Part shown: piece by piece, positions 42,652 to 51,593 of the stretch
Layout of the letters: every line of letters begins with the position of its first letter
Numbering within the stretch: position 1 is the first letter of the stretch
Assembly (NCBI GenBank): GCA_937884485.1
Contig: CALGCG010000056.1
Coordinates: 5,581 to 69,580, forward strand
From: an uncultured Bacteroidales bacterium
GTDB lineage: Bacteria; Bacteroidota; Bacteroidia; Bacteroidales; P3
DNA: 64,000 bases
Direction: 5' to 3'
Notes under the pieces: generated by a model
Told to the model about the DNA's origin: nothing
Database searches by the model: none
The model's input: the letters and a program-made list of their open reading frames with translations, nothing else
Position numbers and translations under genes: made by a program

Positions 42652-43226
42652 TTCGCCTCCATGTATTCTTTCAGTTTGGCCACTGCCAGTCCGCGGTGGC
42701 TGATACTGTTTTTGACGTCGAGAGGCATCTCGGCAAAGCTTACGGCAAAGCGGTCGGGCATAAAGACGGGGTCGTAGCCGAATCCTTCAGCACCGTGACG
42801 TTCGGTGAGTATCTGTCCATCTACACGTCCTTCAAAATAACGCGGTTCACCGTTTTCTATCAAGCAGATGACTGTGCGGAAATCGGCCTTGCGGTTGCTT
42901 TGGCCATTCAAGGCGGTGAGGAGCTTGTCGATGTTGTCGTCGAAAGAGCAGTGTTCGCCGGCATAGCGGGCGGAGAAAACGCCCGGTGCGCCGTTGAGGG
43001 CGTCGACCTCAAGACCGGTGTCGTCGGCGAAACAATCGGCATGGGTACGTTCCCACACCCATTGGGCTTTCTGCAGGGCATTGCCTTGCAGGGTATCGGC
43101 AGTCTCGGGTATTTCTCCTGCCAGACCGGCTTCAGCCAGACTTATTACCTCGACGTGCCCTTGCAGTGCCGCACGCACTTCTTGCACTTTGTGTTTGTTG
43201 TTGGTGGCAAAAATCAGTTGTTTCAT
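42648..43226 (-). CDS. rdgB: Non-canonical purine NTP pyrophosphatase (RdgB/HAM1)
   Basis: 192 aa from the ATG at 43226 (MKQLIFATNNKHKVQEV); a longer in-frame start at 43259 adds only untypical residues. FADDTGLEVDALNGAPGVFSARYAG (about 78-101) holds the catalytic Asp, and GFGYDPVFMPD and SHRGLA are family signatures. Removes dITP/XTP from the nucleotide pool. Overlaps the DUF151 gene by 4 bp. Confidence 0.95.
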   Translation of the reverse strand: MKQLIFATNNKHKVQEVRAALQGHVEVISLAEAGLAGEIPETADTLQGNALQKAQWVWERTHADCFADDTGLEVDALNGAPGVFSARYAGEHCSFDDNIDKLLTALNGQSNRKADFRTVICLIENGEPRYFEGRVDGQILTERHGAEGFGYDPVFMPDRFAVSFAEMPLDVKNSISHRGLAVAKLKEYMEAK

Positions 43227-43295
43227 GCTTTGTCGTTTCTTGCAATTTACAAACGACAAAAAAGATGTTTTATTGTGCGCAGGCGAAAAAAGAAA

Positions 43296-45440
43296 TCAGT
43301 CGAAGAAATTCCAGGTCATTCCCCAGAAGAGACCAAAGCGGGTGCCGGGGTAGTGGGGAAGAAGGAAATAGCGCGGTGTGCTCTCCCACAGGGCGTTGAT
43401 GTGACCGGCTTTGATGTATATGCTGGCACGTTTCACCTGCAGGTTGATGAATGCGTCGCCCCAAAGGTAGTCGCCAGTCTCGGTGTCCTGCTGGAACATG
43501 ATGCCCGTTGCCGGGTCGTAGCCGTCGGGGGCGAAGGCGGTGTAGTAGCGGATGTCGACGCCCACCTGCATGCGCAGAGCGCGGCGGAAGAGGTGGAAGT
43601 CTGCATAGATGGAGTTCTTGCTGGCCCAGAGGGGTACGCCTAACTGCACATCATCGGTGCTGTGCTGAAGGAATTGCTGCATGTCGACGTGGAACCAACC
43701 CCATTGCAGGTTCAGCGTGAGGGCGGCCTGATAATACCAGAAGTCGTCGCTGCCACTGCAGACGTTCAGCGTGCTGTCGTACCAGACGTTGTGGCTCATG
43801 TGCGTCATGCTGGCGCTGAGGTCGATGAGGCGGAAGAAACCGCTGTCACTGCTGTGGAAGAGGTGCAGGTTGTAGTGCTGCGATGTGATGGGTTTGAGGG
43901 AATAATTGCTGGCGTGGAGCATGCGGACTTCGGGAGTCTGCCGCATGACAGTACCGGCGAGGTTGATGCCGCTGTTCCCATTGCTGTCGAAGTCGAATTG
44001 AAGGGAGGCAGTGGCACGATAGTCAGTCTCTTCTATGTTTTTGTGCAAACCAAGGAGAGTGTTGTTCAACTCGCCTTCTCCTTTGAGGGTTATTCTGCCG
44101 AGAGACAGCTCTATTTTGGCAAAAGGGTTGATGGCGGCAGAAGAAACCAGGGTGTCGGGACCCGATGTCGTGTCGGTGGTTACGATGGCGTCAATTCTTC
44201 TCGGTGTTATGCCAATCGTGAATTTCAGTGGGTTGTGCCAGCGATAATCGGGGTAGGCATCATTGGTCCAGAAGAGGGTGGCGCTGGCATCGCTCCACAA
44301 AAGCGAGTCGGTGAAGTTGGACAGGTACGCCGCTCGTTTCCAGCGTGTGTAGCCCACTTCCAAGCCGATTACACCGGCATTGATTACGCGAGGGGTGCCA
44401 ATGCGTATGGTGTCTGTCACTTCGATGGTGTCCACCACCATGCGTATGCTGTCGGAATTCAAGGTGTCATATCTTGCGGACAGAGAGTCGCGGTGCCTTA
44501 TCCTGTCAACCTGTTTTACGAAGTTGTATGTTGCGTGGGCGAAGGCGTTGTGGTGTAGATTCTTGGATTGCGAGTTGTAGAGCACTACTGGCAGTCCGCC
44601 GAGGTTGCTCGTCTGGTTGCTGGTGAAATAGCTGTCGTCGCTCAAACCTCCGTTTTCATCCATCCGCATCGATTGCCAGATGAAACCGGCTTGTACCTGC
44701 AGACGCGAATCGCGAGAAAAGTAGTTTGTGGTGACATCAAGATAATGGTTTTTCGCTCCAGAACCAGCCAGATTTCCCTCTGGGCATATCAACTGGTAGT
44801 CGAAAGAGACGTTCCATCCTGGGATAATGTTTTGTGTATGTGCTATATGTACAAGATAGTCCTTGTTAAGGGTGTTGTTGTACGACAGCAGCGTGTATGG
44901 GGTCAAGGTTTGGTAGAGGCGTATGCTTTCCGGGGTTTTCAAGTAGCCTTCCATTCCGTCGCTCTGGAGGCTGTATGTCAATTGGTCGGCATAGGTTGGG
45001 AAGATTGCCAGGTGAGGATGGCCTATGGTCCCTTGCCCCAGGTAGTAGTTGCCGTTGAAGGCGTCCAAGGGGTCGCTGAACTGCACGCCTGTCGGATCGA
45101 GGGTGGGATTCCATACTTCGTCGATTTTAACATTCCCGGATGTAAAGTGAAAAAAGAACACTTTGCTGCGCAGCACGGAATCAGGGGTCTCGGTGACGTA
45201 GACAAGTCCTTTTGTCGCCGAGGTGTCGGCGAAGAGACTGTCGTTCCCGGTATTGCGATTGTTGTAACTGTTGTTGCTGTTGCTGTTGAAAGTCGATCGC
45301 AGTGCGTCCAGGTTTCCCCGCTGTATTGTTGTCCCCGGGATTTGTCTTACCTGGCCTTCGGCCATTGTGGCGACAAACAGACATGCCAGCAGCACAATCC
45401 ATGGCAGCTGTACAGGTCTTATGTTTGTCGCACTCCTCAT
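43296..45440 (-). CDS. Putative porin (Porin_10 family)
   Basis: 714 aa. Signal peptide ending MAEGQV, a disordered Asn/Ser-rich linker (NSNSNNSYNNRNTGNDS), then a long run of alternating aromatic strands of an outer-membrane barrel, ending in FF-D near the C-terminus (GMTWNFFD). LGQGTIGHPHLAIFP, SFDYQLICPEGNLAGSG and TSNQTSNLGGLPV fit the Bacteroidetes Porin_10 proteins. Outer-membrane channel; the substrate is unknown. Gaps to neighbours are small on both sides. Confidence 0.85.
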   Translation of the reverse strand: MRSATNIRPVQLPWIVLLACLFVATMAEGQVRQIPGTTIQRGNLDALRSTFNSNSNNSYNNRNTGNDSLFADTSATKGLVYVTETPDSVLRSKVFFFHFTSGNVKIDEVWNPTLDPTGVQFSDPLDAFNGNYYLGQGTIGHPHLAIFPTYADQLTYSLQSDGMEGYLKTPESIRLYQTLTPYTLLSYNNTLNKDYLVHIAHTQNIIPGWNVSFDYQLICPEGNLAGSGAKNHYLDVTTNYFSRDSRLQVQAGFIWQSMRMDENGGLSDDSYFTSNQTSNLGGLPVVLYNSQSKNLHHNAFAHATYNFVKQVDRIRHRDSLSARYDTLNSDSIRMVVDTIEVTDTIRIGTPRVINAGVIGLEVGYTRWKRAAYLSNFTDSLLWSDASATLFWTNDAYPDYRWHNPLKFTIGITPRRIDAIVTTDTTSGPDTLVSSAAINPFAKIELSLGRITLKGEGELNNTLLGLHKNIEETDYRATASLQFDFDSNGNSGINLAGTVMRQTPEVRMLHASNYSLKPITSQHYNLHLFHSSDSGFFRLIDLSASMTHMSHNVWYDSTLNVCSGSDDFWYYQAALTLNLQWGWFHVDMQQFLQHSTDDVQLGVPLWASKNSIYADFHLFRRALRMQVGVDIRYYTAFAPDGYDPATGIMFQQDTETGDYLWGDAFINLQVKRASIYIKAGHINALWESTPRYFLLPHYPGTRFGLFWGMTWNFFD

Positions 45441-45449
45441 GGTTTACAT

Positions 45450-46379
45450 TCAGTTGTTCTGCAGGAAACGTTCCACGTCCATGGCGGCCACGCAACCTTT
45501 GCCGGCGGCCACGATGGCCTGGCGGTAGTTGGGGTCGCACACATCGCCGGCGGCAAACACGCCGGGGATATTGGTGGCGCTGGAGGGGTTCTGCACCTTG
45601 ATGTATCCCTGTTCGTCCAGTTCAACCTGTCCTTTCAGGAAATCGGTATTGGGCTTGTGACCGATGGCCACAAAGACACCCGTCACCTCTTTCTCGCTCT
45701 TGGCGCCGGTCTTGGTGTCCTCCAGCTCGATGCCGGTGACGCCGTCCATGTCGTTGCCGAGGATGCGGCTGGGACGCGAGTTCCAGCACATCTCGATTTT
45801 GGGGTTGGTGAGCACGCGGTGCTGCATAGCCTTGGAGGCACGCAGTTCGTCGCGGCGATGCACCAGGTAGACCTTCGAGCAGAGGGTGGTCAGGTAGTTG
45901 GCCTCCTCGCAGGCTGTGTCGCCACCGCCGACGACGGCAACCGTCTGGTTCTTGTAGAAATAGCCGTCGCATGTGGCGCAAGCAGACACTCCTTGTCCGT
46001 AGAATTGTTTCTCGCTTTCCAGACCTATCCATTTGGCGCTGGCGCCGGTGGCGATGACCACGGTCTCGGCCTCGATTTCCACCCCGTGGTCGTCCTTGGC
46101 GTGGAAGGGGCGCTGGCTGAGGTCGATGTCGACGATGTAGCCGCGGCGCACATCGGTGCCGAAGCGTTCGGCCTGACGGCGCAGGTCGTCCATCATGGCT
46201 GTGCCGCTGATGCCTTCGGGGTAGCCGGGAAAGTTCTCAATCTCGGTGGTGATGGTCAGCTGGCCGCCGGGCTGCTCGCCCTCATAGAGGATGGGTTTCA
46301 GGTCGGCGCGACCTGTATAAATGCCTGTGGTGTAGCCCGCAGGGCCCGAACCGATTATCAAACAGCGTGTCTTTTCCAT
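45450..46379 (-). CDS. trxB: Thioredoxin-disulfide reductase
   Basis: 309 aa from the ATG at 46379 (MEKTRCLIIGSGPAGYTTGIY). FAD motif GSGPAG, redox-active ACATCDG (about residues 135-141), NADPH motif VVGGGDTACEEANYL and GVFAAGDV near the C-terminus. Reduces thioredoxin with NADPH in the cytoplasm. Followed by the porin, preceded by the flippase-like gene (7 bp gap). Confidence 0.96.
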   Translation of the reverse strand: MEKTRCLIIGSGPAGYTTGIYTGRADLKPILYEGEQPGGQLTITTEIENFPGYPEGISGTAMMDDLRRQAERFGTDVRRGYIVDIDLSQRPFHAKDDHGVEIEAETVVIATGASAKWIGLESEKQFYGQGVSACATCDGYFYKNQTVAVVGGGDTACEEANYLTTLCSKVYLVHRRDELRASKAMQHRVLTNPKIEMCWNSRPSRILGNDMDGVTGIELEDTKTGAKSEKEVTGVFVAIGHKPNTDFLKGQVELDEQGYIKVQNPSSATNIPGVFAAGDVCDPNYRQAIVAAGKGCVAAMDVERFLQNN

Positions 46380-46386
46380 TGTTATG

Positions 46387-47451
46387 TTATTCTTTGATTT
46401 GTTTCTTTTTCTTGATGCTGAAGTAGGCCATATACACTCCGCCTGCAGCAATCACCACAGCCTGCTGCGAGCCCCACAGGAGCCATCCGCAGGCCGTGCC
46501 TGTCTCCATGCCGATGCCGTAGATGGCCAGCGCCAGCTGCACCAGCACGGGGTACACCCCGATGCCTCCCTGTGAGAAGGTCATTCCCACCGAGCCGAAG
46601 AGGTAGACCACAAAGGCTGCCTGCCATCCCAGCCACTCGGTGGCGCTGAAGGCTTTGAAGATTATCAGTCCGCCCGCGATGTAGAGCAGATAGATTATGG
46701 CGCTGTATGCCAGGAAGAGTATCGTGTGGCGTCTGCCCATGTGCAGGACGCTTTTCACCCCGTCCACCATGCCGGTGGCAAGGTCGTTTATCTTCTTGAA
46801 AATGCTGATATGCAGCAGTTTCTTCCAGAAGAGTTTGTATGCTGCAAAAGCCATCAGCGCCAATGCTGCGCACACCCCTGCAATCATGCCCATGTTGGGC
46901 AGGTTGTTGTATTTTTCGGACAGGGTGTTGTAGAGCCAGTCCTTGGCTTCGCCGAACATGGCCAGCATGCCGATGAGCACGATGAGGGCGAAAGCCAGCA
47001 GGTCGATGATGCGTTCGGTGACCACCGTGCCCAGCGACTTCTCCATCGGGATGCTCTCGCTGGTGCGCAGAGTGGCGCAGCGCATCACTTCGCCGGCACG
47101 CGGAAAGGCCAGGTTGCCCAGGTAGGCGATAAGCACAGACCCGAAGGTGTTGCCCATGCCCGGATGCAGGCCTATGGGCTCGAACAGCAGGCGCCAGCGC
47201 AGGGCGCGCACCCAGTGGCTCAGCAGGCTGCAGGCCATGCAGGCCAGCACCCACCAGTAGTCGGCCTTGCGGAACGACAGCCAGATGGCGGCCTTCTGCT
47301 CAGCGTCGAGTTTCAACAGGAACCAGTAGATGAAGAAAAAGCCTATCCCAAGAAAGACGACCATGCGCAGGACGTCTTTCCACCGGCTTTTCTTATCCAC
47401 ACTCTGTTTCACAGGCGGTTGTTCTTGGGGAATATCACTGTGGGAGTCCAC
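46387..47451 (-). CDS. Flippase-like / lysylphosphatidylglycerol synthase TM-region protein
   Basis: 354 aa. About eight membrane helices; HWVRALRWRLLFEPIGL, AYLGNLAFPRAGEVMRCATL and TERIIDLLAF are the LPG_synthase_TM (UPF0104) signatures, with a C-terminal GSVGMTFSQGGIGVYPVLV. The soluble transferase domain of MprF is absent. Predicted integral inner-membrane protein, perhaps a lipid flippase. Starts inside panD by 43 bp; an internal ATG (about 47364) is a possible alternative start. Confidence 0.85.
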   Translation of the reverse strand: MDSHSDIPQEQPPVKQSVDKKSRWKDVLRMVVFLGIGFFFIYWFLLKLDAEQKAAIWLSFRKADYWWVLACMACSLLSHWVRALRWRLLFEPIGLHPGMGNTFGSVLIAYLGNLAFPRAGEVMRCATLRTSESIPMEKSLGTVVTERIIDLLAFALIVLIGMLAMFGEAKDWLYNTLSEKYNNLPNMGMIAGVCAALALMAFAAYKLFWKKLLHISIFKKINDLATGMVDGVKSVLHMGRRHTILFLAYSAIIYLLYIAGGLIIFKAFSATEWLGWQAAFVVYLFGSVGMTFSQGGIGVYPVLVQLALAIYGIGMETGTACGWLLWGSQQAVVIAAGGVYMAYFSIKKKKQIKE

Positions 47452-47750
47452 CGTTTGGCCTCTTCGAAGTCCATGCTGGCATAGCTGGCGATGATGACCA
47501 GGCTGCCCACGGGGGCTTTGTGTGCCGCCGCACCGTTGAGGCAGATGACGCCGCTGCCGCGCTCGCCCTTGATGGCATAGGTTGAGAAGCGTTCGCCATT
47601 GGTGATGTTGTATATGTCGACTTTCTCGTTTTCAATGATGTTGGCAGCCTCCATCAGGGCTTCGTCTATCGTGATGCTGCCGATATAGTCGAGGTCGGCC
47701 TCGGTGACCGTCACTCGGTGGATTTTCGATTTAAGTACTTCTATAGTCAT
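47409..47750 (-). CDS. panD: Aspartate 1-decarboxylase
   Basis: 113 aa, typical size. The self-cleavage site is Gly-Ser in DYIGSITID (about 22-30), which yields the pyruvoyl group; ERFSTYAIKGERGSGVICLNG is the conserved centre. Makes beta-alanine for pantothenate and CoA. Its 3' end overlaps the flippase-like gene by 43 bp, with no other pantothenate gene nearby. Confidence 0.95.
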   Translation of the reverse strand: MTIEVLKSKIHRVTVTEADLDYIGSITIDEALMEAANIIENEKVDIYNITNGERFSTYAIKGERGSGVICLNGAAAHKAPVGSLVIIASYASMDFEEAKRWTPTVIFPKNNRL

Positions 47751-47759
47751 CTTTGTTTT

Positions 47760-48266
47760 TCAGAATAAAATCCAATACAATAGCAGGCACACCAGCAGGG
47801 TGTAGAGCATGATGCGGGTGGCGGGGACGGGTTTCATGTAGTCCTTGTCGGTAACGTCGAAACGGCGTTTGATCTTGGAGGAGCGCTGTTTGAAGTTGTG
47901 CATCTTCTCGGCGCCGTTTTCCGTTGAGGTCACACTGTCGGACTCGGTGGCGAAACGCGGCTGGTAGTTGAACGTGGGCATTTCGCGTTTGCGGAAGAGG
48001 TCTTTCCACGTAAGCCCGCTGCCGCCGCGTTTTTCCTCGCGGTCCAGCTCGCGCACGCGCTGCTGGAAATAGGCCAGCTCGCCGTCGGCGCTATCGGCGC
48101 TGGCGGGCTCGCCTGCGGGGTCGGGGAGGGGGGCACTGGCCAGCTCCTCGCGCAGGCGCTCGTCGGCGTATTTCTGCTTCAGGGCCTCCCACTTCTCCTT
48201 TTCGGGGTCGTAGAAGCGCGGCTGGTAGCGGAACTGGCGCGGCTTGGGGGTGTAGAACATTGGCAT
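47760..48266 (-). CDS. Conserved Bacteroidales hypothetical with C-terminal membrane helix
   Basis: 168 aa. Starts MPMFYTPKPRQFRYQPRFYDPEKE, a Pro/Arg/aromatic-rich sequence, repeated in the middle as PTFNYQPRFATES, then a charged stretch and one C-terminal helix (MLYTLLVCLLLYWILF). I recall this as a Bacteroidales-specific tail-anchored family, role unknown. 9 bp from panD. Confidence 0.72.
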   Translation of the reverse strand: MPMFYTPKPRQFRYQPRFYDPEKEKWEALKQKYADERLREELASAPLPDPAGEPASADSADGELAYFQQRVRELDREEKRGGSGLTWKDLFRKREMPTFNYQPRFATESDSVTSTENGAEKMHNFKQRSSKIKRRFDVTDKDYMKPVPATRIMLYTLLVCLLLYWILF

Positions 48267-48290
48267 GGCGGGGCGGGGCTTTGGGGGAGT

Positions 48291-48848
48291 TTATGATTGA
48301 TGGGTAATGAGTTCGCTTTCGCAGGCCACGGCATCCATGCGCACGTCGTGCGGCTCGGTGGGTATGGCGTCCATCATCTGGAAGTCGTAGGCCAGGCCTA
48401 TCTTCACGGCGCGGGGTGTCGATTTCAGCAGCCGGTCGTAGAATCCGCGGCCGCGGCCCATGCGGTTGCCCTTGCGGTCGAAGGCCACCCCGGGCACGGC
48501 GATGAGCTCCACGGCCTCAAGGTCGGTCCACTCTGCGCCCGTGGGTTCTCCGATGCCGAATTGCTCGCCGCTGACCATGCACTCCGGCCCCGTGTACTGC
48601 CGCAGCACAAGGTCGTCGCCTTGCACGCAGGGCAGCAGCAGGGTCTTCTCGCGATACCAGCGCTCCACGAATTCGTGCGTCTGCACTTCGTCGGCCATCG
48701 ACCAATAGAGCAGCACCACACGTGCTGCCGCAAAGGCCGGCGCCTGTTCCAGGCGTTGCATGACCACACGGCTCCGGCGGAGCTTCTCCTCGGGGGACAC
48801 GGCGCGCTTGCGCTCGCGCATCATTTTGCGAACCTCGGATTTGTCCAT
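48291..48848 (-). CDS. 5-formyltetrahydrofolate cyclo-ligase family protein
   Basis: 185 aa from the ATG at 48848 (MDKSEVRKMMRERKRAV). VVLLYWSMADEVQTHEF and the C-terminal GVAFDRKGNRMGRGRGFYDRLL (nucleotide/folate loop) identify the family. Converts 5-formyl-THF to 5,10-methenyl-THF with ATP. The gene lies between an SSB-like DUF3127 gene (5 bp) and the tail-anchored hypothetical. Confidence 0.92.
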   Translation of the reverse strand: MDKSEVRKMMRERKRAVSPEEKLRRSRVVMQRLEQAPAFAAARVVLLYWSMADEVQTHEFVERWYREKTLLLPCVQGDDLVLRQYTGPECMVSGEQFGIGEPTGAEWTDLEAVELIAVPGVAFDRKGNRMGRGRGFYDRLLKSTPRAVKIGLAYDFQMMDAIPTEPHDVRMDAVACESELITHQS

Positions 48849-48853
48849 GCTTC

Positions 48854-49291
48854 TCAGAAGGGCAGGTCGTCGTCGGGAGAGGAAGTCATCTGCGGGGGAG
48901 CGGCGGCGAAACCGGGCTGCTGGGCAGCGGGGGCTGCCGCGGCGGGCTGCTGCACGGCGGCCTGGGCGGGAGCGCCTGCCCAGGAGTAGCCATTGGCCTG
49001 GGCGGCAGGCATCTGGCCCGGCACGAAGGGCTGGATGCGCGAAGCACGCAGGTCGGTATACCACTTCTCGTTGAACTCGCGGCTCTCGGGAGTGAACGTC
49101 ACCTGCACGGGGCTGCCCATCGGGATGTTCTTGGCCATGGCCACGCGCTCTTCGCCGAAGGCGGTAAAGGCCACCTTGCGCGGATATTCGCCGTCGGTCT
49201 CGATAACAAAGCCGCCACGCACCCAGGGGCCGCGGGCCGATTCGCCCGACACTTCGGGCAGAAGCTGAATCAATTTGCCTGTGATTTCCAT
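48854..49291 (-). CDS. DUF3127 protein, SSB-like with acidic tip
   Basis: 145 aa. OB-fold-like N-terminal ~85 residues (MEITGKLIQLLPEVSGESARGPW, RKVAFTAFGEERV, NEKWYTDLRASRI), a Gly/Ala/Gln-rich linker and the C-terminal DDDLPF. The tail has the form of the SSB interaction tip, but the core belongs to DUF3127. Likely single-stranded DNA or protein binding; a normal ssb would be elsewhere. Own promoter. Confidence 0.85.
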   Translation of the reverse strand: MEITGKLIQLLPEVSGESARGPWVRGGFVIETDGEYPRKVAFTAFGEERVAMAKNIPMGSPVQVTFTPESREFNEKWYTDLRASRIQPFVPGQMPAAQANGYSWAGAPAQAAVQQPAAAAPAAQQPGFAAAPPQMTSSPDDDLPF

Positions 49292-49360
49292 TCTTTCTTA
49301 TTTATTTATTATTTTTATTATCAATATCTTATACTCCGCACTCTGTCGGATGCAATTGTA

Positions 49361-49391
49361 CAAAGGTAGGCAAAAAAATCCATCCCGCAAA
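49361..49391 (-). promoter_or_regulatory. Promoter for the DUF3127 gene
   Basis: On the minus strand TACCTTTG (49368-49361), a 19-bp spacer and TTTG (49391-49388). The leader is about 65 bp. Confidence 0.75.
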
Positions 49392-49450
49392 ATAATTTTT
49401 TCAACAACTTTTTAGCCCGCCCGTGGCGCCATCCCCCGTTCATATCCGCT

Positions 49451-49531
49451 CCAACTCCCTATCAACTCCCACCCGGGTGGTAGTTGGGTAGGAGATGGGT
49501 AGGAGATGGGTGGGAGTTGGTAGGGAGTTGG
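49451..49531. repeat. Long inverted repeat of the CAACTCCCACC family
   Basis: A 24-bp arm at 49451-49474 matches its complement at 49508-49531 with one mismatch and encloses further GGTAGGAGATG units. Shares CAACTCCCACC with 38705-38739. Sits mid-way in the ~530-bp divergent gap between the DUF3127 and corA genes, which otherwise contains only two promoters. Confidence 0.88.
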
Positions 49532-49732
49532 TGCTAAGAATCAGCATGTTATATGTTTGTTTGGTGCGCAAAATGCACTTAACCAGTGGGTTGAGTGTTA
49601 TTTTATGCTTGTAACCTGTTGATTTCCAATATTGGCTCCAGGGGGAAGGGGAGGAGGTCCGTTGTACGCTTTTTAACATAAATTTAAATGTTAAAATAAT
49701 CTCCAAAAAGTCTTTTGTGGGTGAAAAAAATC

Positions 49733-49762
49733 TTTGGATTCGGATTTTTTTTCTTATCTTTG
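49733..49762 (+). promoter_or_regulatory. Promoter for corA
   Basis: TTTG (49733-49736), 18-bp spacer, TATCTTTG (49755-49762). About 58 bp before the ATG; AAGGAGGTG (49808-49816) just before the start is a rare strong Shine-Dalgarno for this genome. Confidence 0.75.
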
Positions 49763-49820
49763 CAAATTGAACCAATAAGTTTACTCGAATGTAGAATTTT
49801 GATTATCAAGGAGGTGTATT

Positions 49821-50750
49821 ATGATTGAGACCATACAGTACAAGTCAATCCGCTGGCTTGACATCACCAATCCGAGTGAAGACGACTACCGTCTGTTGTT
49901 GGACGACTATCATTTCCACCCCTTGGACATCGAGGACTGCCGAGGTACCAACCAGCGTCCGAAGATAGACGAGTATGACGACTACTACTTCCTTATTCTG
50001 CATTTTCCCTATTTCGACAAAGGCAATAAGTTTATCCGCATCCGCGAGGTGAAAATTTTCTGGGGGAGCGATTTCATCATCACTGTGGGCAAGGCGCACT
50101 GGGTGGTGAAAAAGTTTTTTGAGGAGATTCAGGAAGACCTCCAGGAGGGCGACGAGGAGACGCAGGAGATGATGGCCTCGAGCGACCAGCTGCTTTACCA
50201 CATCCTCAACCGCCTGATGCTGGAGACCAACACGCTGGTGCAGCGCGTGGGTGCCGAGGTGGACCTCATCAACTACGACATCTTCAACAAGCGTGCCCGC
50301 ACCATCATCGAACAAATCTCCGTCACCCGGCGCAACACCATCCTGCTCAACACCACCTTCAAGCCCCAGCTGCGCGTGTTGCACATGTTCGAGAGCGGCG
50401 GCATCAAAGGCTTTGTCGACCCCGAGGTTCTGGACATGGAAGACTACTGGGGCAATATTCTGGACCAGTACCAGAAGATGTTCGACTCGATTGAGGATTT
50501 CGGCGAGTTGATTGAAGGCCTCTCCCATACGTTCGATTCGTTGTTGACCAACCGCACGAACGATATCATGCGCGTGCTGACCTATTTCTCGACCATCATG
50601 CTTCCGCTGACGGTGGTGGCCAGCCTCTTCGGTATGAATGTTGATTTCCCCTTCACCACCAGCACCACTGCTTTCTGGGTCATCATCGGCGTCATGGTGC
50701 TGATGATTGTCGGCCTGATGTTCGTTTTCCGCAAGATGACCGGGCGATGA
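49821..50750 (+). CDS. corA: CorA family magnesium/divalent cation transporter
   Basis: 309 aa. A soluble N-terminal domain, a long helix (about 160-245), two C-terminal membrane helices and the selectivity motif GMN (SLFGMNVDFPF), plus the short basic tail FRKMTGR. Forms a pentamer that passes Mg2+ across the inner membrane. Strong Shine-Dalgarno and promoter, hairpin terminator after it. Confidence 0.94.
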   Translation: MIETIQYKSIRWLDITNPSEDDYRLLLDDYHFHPLDIEDCRGTNQRPKIDEYDDYYFLILHFPYFDKGNKFIRIREVKIFWGSDFIITVGKAHWVVKKFFEEIQEDLQEGDEETQEMMASSDQLLYHILNRLMLETNTLVQRVGAEVDLINYDIFNKRARTIIEQISVTRRNTILLNTTFKPQLRVLHMFESGGIKGFVDPEVLDMEDYWGNILDQYQKMFDSIEDFGELIEGLSHTFDSLLTNRTNDIMRVLTYFSTIMLPLTVVASLFGMNVDFPFTTSTTAFWVIIGVMVLMIVGLMFVFRKMTGR

Positions 50751-50788
50751 AAAAAACGGAAGAGTTTATACTCTTCCGTTTTTTCTTT
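50751..50788 (+). terminator. Terminator after corA (bidirectional)
   Basis: AAAACGGAAGAGT and ACTCTTCCGTTTT (50753-50765 / 50770-50782) form a 13-bp stem with a short loop and a T run. It also stands at the 3' side of the convergent lipoprotein gene. Confidence 0.88.
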
Positions 50789-50803
50789 TGTTATCGGAAC
50801 AGG

Positions 50804-51580
50804 TTAAAAAGCAAAGGTGTATTTGATGCTTGTGAAACGAGACAACTCTTCATTCCAGTGTGTGAGAGGTATAACACTTGCGACCGTAATGGTATCTCCC
50901 TTGTCCCATAGGTTTACACCGTCAAAGACGTTGTCGTGGTTTTTGATTGGAATCCTGTCGGCATCGTTGTATGAAAGTACATGCGACAAGTTGAGCAGAG
51001 ATTTGCGTTGTGTCCATTTATAAAGTTCTTCGTTTTCGAACGCCCTTTTTTCGATGATGGAGAAATAGTAATCAATGAAGTTCTTGTTATCTTGAGATAG
51101 ACTTTCGTAGGGGATAATGGTATTGGTGGGGCATCCTAAATTGCACATGATGCTGTCACCGCTATACATGACAAGCCCGATGACAAATTGTTGGGAATGT
51201 TTATTGCCACACCAATCCCATTCTGGAGCCTCAGTTATTCTACCCGTGGTTGCAGGAATATCCTTGGTGAATCGGAGTTTGCCAGTATAACTGATTCCTT
51301 CCAGTGTGATTTCCGTTATCTTCAGTTCTTCAACAACTTCCAATGGTGTGCCTTTTCCAATTGTACATGGGAGGGTTGTGCCAAGAAGTAGAGCCACCTC
51401 CTGATTGAATTTTTTGAGTATGGAAGCTTTCTGTCTTTCACTTGTTTTAATGTGCCCAAAGTCATGGGCCATCATAGGAAGTTTTCCAAGGTATTTGTTG
51501 GATGGATAGTTCTTGCTACAGGCTGAAACAAGCAACAAGACTAAAAGCATGGGTGTGATGAGGTATAGTTTTCTTTTCAT
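50804..51580 (-). CDS. Lipoprotein, unknown (paralogue of the next gene)
   Basis: 258 aa from the ATG at 51580 (MKRKLYLITPMLLVLLLVSAC), lipobox LVSAC. The mature part has NKYLGKLPMMAHDF, GTPLEVVEELKITEIT and GKLRFTKDI, each matched in the gene to the right. No domain recognised. Visibly A+T richer than its neighbours. Second gene of a two-gene unit. Confidence 0.75.
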   Translation of the reverse strand: MKRKLYLITPMLLVLLLVSACSKNYPSNKYLGKLPMMAHDFGHIKTSERQKASILKKFNQEVALLLGTTLPCTIGKGTPLEVVEELKITEITLEGISYTGKLRFTKDIPATTGRITEAPEWDWCGNKHSQQFVIGLVMYSGDSIMCNLGCPTNTIIPYESLSQDNKNFIDYYFSIIEKRAFENEELYKWTQRKSLLNLSHVLSYNDADRIPIKNHDNVFDGVNLWDKGDTITVASVIPLTHWNEELSRFTSIKYTFAF

Positions 51581-51593
51581 AATAATAACTGGA

